From: Dietzia sp. B32
Lineage (GTDB): Bacteria; Actinomycetota; Actinomycetes; Mycobacteriales; Mycobacteriaceae
Direction: 5' to 3'
Length of the DNA stretch: 64,000 nucleotides
Assembly: GCF_024732245.1 (NCBI RefSeq)
Contig: NZ_CP093845.1
Span: 3,110,272-3,174,271 of the forward strand
Below, piece by piece: positions 63,093 to 64,000 of this stretch. The translations under genes were made by a program, and so were the position numbers. Within the stretch, counting starts at the first letter, position 1. Every line of letters starts with the position of its first letter. Below the pieces are notes generated by a model. It was given only the letters and a program-made list of their open reading frames with translations. It was not told where the DNA came from and made no database searches.

Positions 63093-64000
63093 ATGAGTAA
63101 GAACCCCACAGCCCCGTCCACGACCGGACGCGCGGAGACCTCGACACCGGGCAAGAACCCCGCGCGGATCGACGCCATCGGCGCGGCCATGCGCGCGCTG
63201 ACCACCATTACCGGGTCGGAGTTCGCCGAGCGTTTCGGCCTACGCCAGAAGGTCGACCGGGTCACCTACGAGGCCACCAAGACCGGCTTCAAGACCCTCG
63301 GTGCCGCGACCAAGTCGTTCAAGAAGGTCTCCGGCGGCGGCGCACCCAAGCGACTGCCCGACGCCGACGCCGAGGCACGACCCGACCTGTTCGACCTCAC
63401 GCTGGACGAGGACCAGCAGATGATCTCGCAGACCGTGCGCGAGTTCGCCGCCGAGGTCATCCGGCCGGCAGCGCACGACGCCGACGCCGCCGCCCAGGCA
63501 CCCGCGTCGCTGCTCGCGCGCTCGGCCGAGATCGGCGCCACCATGCTCAACGTGCCCGAGGAGTTCGAGGGCATCGCCGCCGAGCGCGGCGTGGTCACCA
63601 ACTCGCTGGTCGCCGAGGCCCTGGCCTACGGCGACATGGGCCTGGCCCTGCCCATCCTGGCCCCGTCCGGCGTGGCCACGACCCTGACGCAGTTCGGCTC
63701 GGACACCCAGCAGAAGTCGTACCTGCCGGCGTTCGCCTCCGAACAGGTCCCCGCCGCCGCCGTCGTGGTGGCCGAGCCGCGGCCGCTCTTCGACCCGTTC
63801 ACCCTCGAGACCACCGCCACCCGCACCGCCGGCGGATTCACGCTGAGCGGCGTCAAGTCGATGGTGCCCACGGCCGGCAGCGCAGAACTCTTCGTCGTCG
63901 CCGCCTCGCTCGACGGCGCGCCGACCTTCTTCGTGGTGGAGTCGGACACCGACGGACTCGTGGTGGAGGCCGATCCGTCCATGGGTCTGCGCGCCGCCGG
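63093..64000 (+). CDS. Acyl-CoA dehydrogenase (FadE24-like), 3' end outside window
   Basis: At least 302 residues are visible. It begins with a basic, Ala/Lys-rich region of about 85 residues including 'KTGFKTLGAATKSFKKVSGG'. The acyl-CoA dehydrogenase N-domain then starts at 'FDLTLDEDQQMISQTVREFAAEVIRPAAHDAD'. 'NVPEEFEGIAAERG', 'ALAYGDMGLALPILAPSGVATTLTQFGS' and 'FTLSGVKSMVPTAGSAELFVVAA' cover the helical and middle beta domains. It would oxidise acyl-CoA with FAD. The gene following hisN in M. tuberculosis is fadE24 (Rv3139), paired with fadE23. ATG 63093 was chosen over the adjacent ATG 63090. Confidence 0.88.
   Translation, partial: MSKNPTAPSTTGRAETSTPGKNPARIDAIGAAMRALTTITGSEFAERFGLRQKVDRVTYEATKTGFKTLGAATKSFKKVSGGGAPKRLPDADAEARPDLFDLTLDEDQQMISQTVREFAAEVIRPAAHDADAAAQAPASLLARSAEIGATMLNVPEEFEGIAAERGVVTNSLVAEALAYGDMGLALPILAPSGVATTLTQFGSDTQQKSYLPAFASEQVPAAAVVVAEPRPLFDPFTLETTATRTAGGFTLSGVKSMVPTAGSAELFVVAASLDGAPTFFVVESDTDGLVVEADPSMGLRAA

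Overview
The window is high-GC (about 70%), gene-dense chromosomal DNA from a mycolic-acid-producing actinobacterium (order Mycobacteriales/Corynebacteriales). The evidence is a giant single-chain type I fatty acid synthase followed by acpS, a CmrA-type mycolate reductase, an LdtMt2-type L,D-transpeptidase, an F420-type luciferase-like oxidoreductase, a mycothiol-dependent-type enzyme, aa3 cytochrome oxidase and a tmRNA tag (ADTNQRDYALAA) close to the mycobacterial one. Gene order recalls both Mycobacterium tuberculosis and Corynebacterium glutamicum, and a Dietzia-like organism is my best guess (inference). I see no prophage, insertion sequence, CRISPR array or biosynthetic island.

Layout. 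1-5 kb: ettA/thioesterase pair, an SSB paralogue and a CopD-CtaG fusion. 5-15 kb: F420-type oxidoreductase, HAD phosphatase, MFS transporter, cmrA-orn, DUF2804, a Na+/H+ antiporter and an L,D-transpeptidase with a coupled small membrane protein; tRNA-Arg, -His and -Lys lie between. 15-28 kb: bcp, a FasR-like TetR regulator, an AbiEi-like/DUF559 protein, acpS and fas. Two identical dyads (TGAGG-N4-CCTCA) lie upstream of fas. 28-35 kb: secreted protein, MetP-MetS-like Na+ symporter pair, maleylpyruvate-isomerase family protein, gluconate kinase overlapping an antisense tRNA-Leu, and two small membrane proteins. 33.6-38.5 kb: a leftward set rdgB-rph-cAMP phosphodiesterase-like-murI-rhomboid-DUF2017-clpS, then divergent pncB and dinG. 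42-46 kb: ctaD, serB2 and a Pth2-like gene. 46-53 kb: a FecB-like lipoprotein, the class Ib ribonucleotide reductase operon nrdHIEF under a promoter that carries two NrdR-box-like sites, rpmJ and nadE. 53-56 kb: beta-lactamase-family hydrolase, tRNA-Ala, DsbA-like protein and ssrA (tmRNA). 56-62 kb: EamA permease, smpB, ftsX, ftsE, a Pro/Gln-rich membrane protein, mscS and prfB. 62-64 kb: hisN-like phosphatase and the start of an acyl-CoA dehydrogenase gene.

Functional themes are lipid and envelope metabolism (fas/acpS/fasR/cmrA/ldt), ribosome rescue (ssrA, smpB, Pth2-like, ettA), nucleotide metabolism (nrd, rdgB, rph) and NAD synthesis (pncB, nadE). Many genes appear to be leaderless: twelve have a TANNNT box ending 6-8 nt before an ATG or GTG start. 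Several operon joints are 4-bp GTGA/ATGA overlaps. The chromosome also carries short GC-rich tandem repeats (15, 17 and about 27 bp), mostly between genes but one set inside acpS. I found no convincing new multi-gene system. The points most worth checking are the fas operators with the adjacent FasR-like gene, the nrd promoter architecture, the leaderless signature, the lone AbiEi-like/DUF559 protein and the repeat-expanded acpS.
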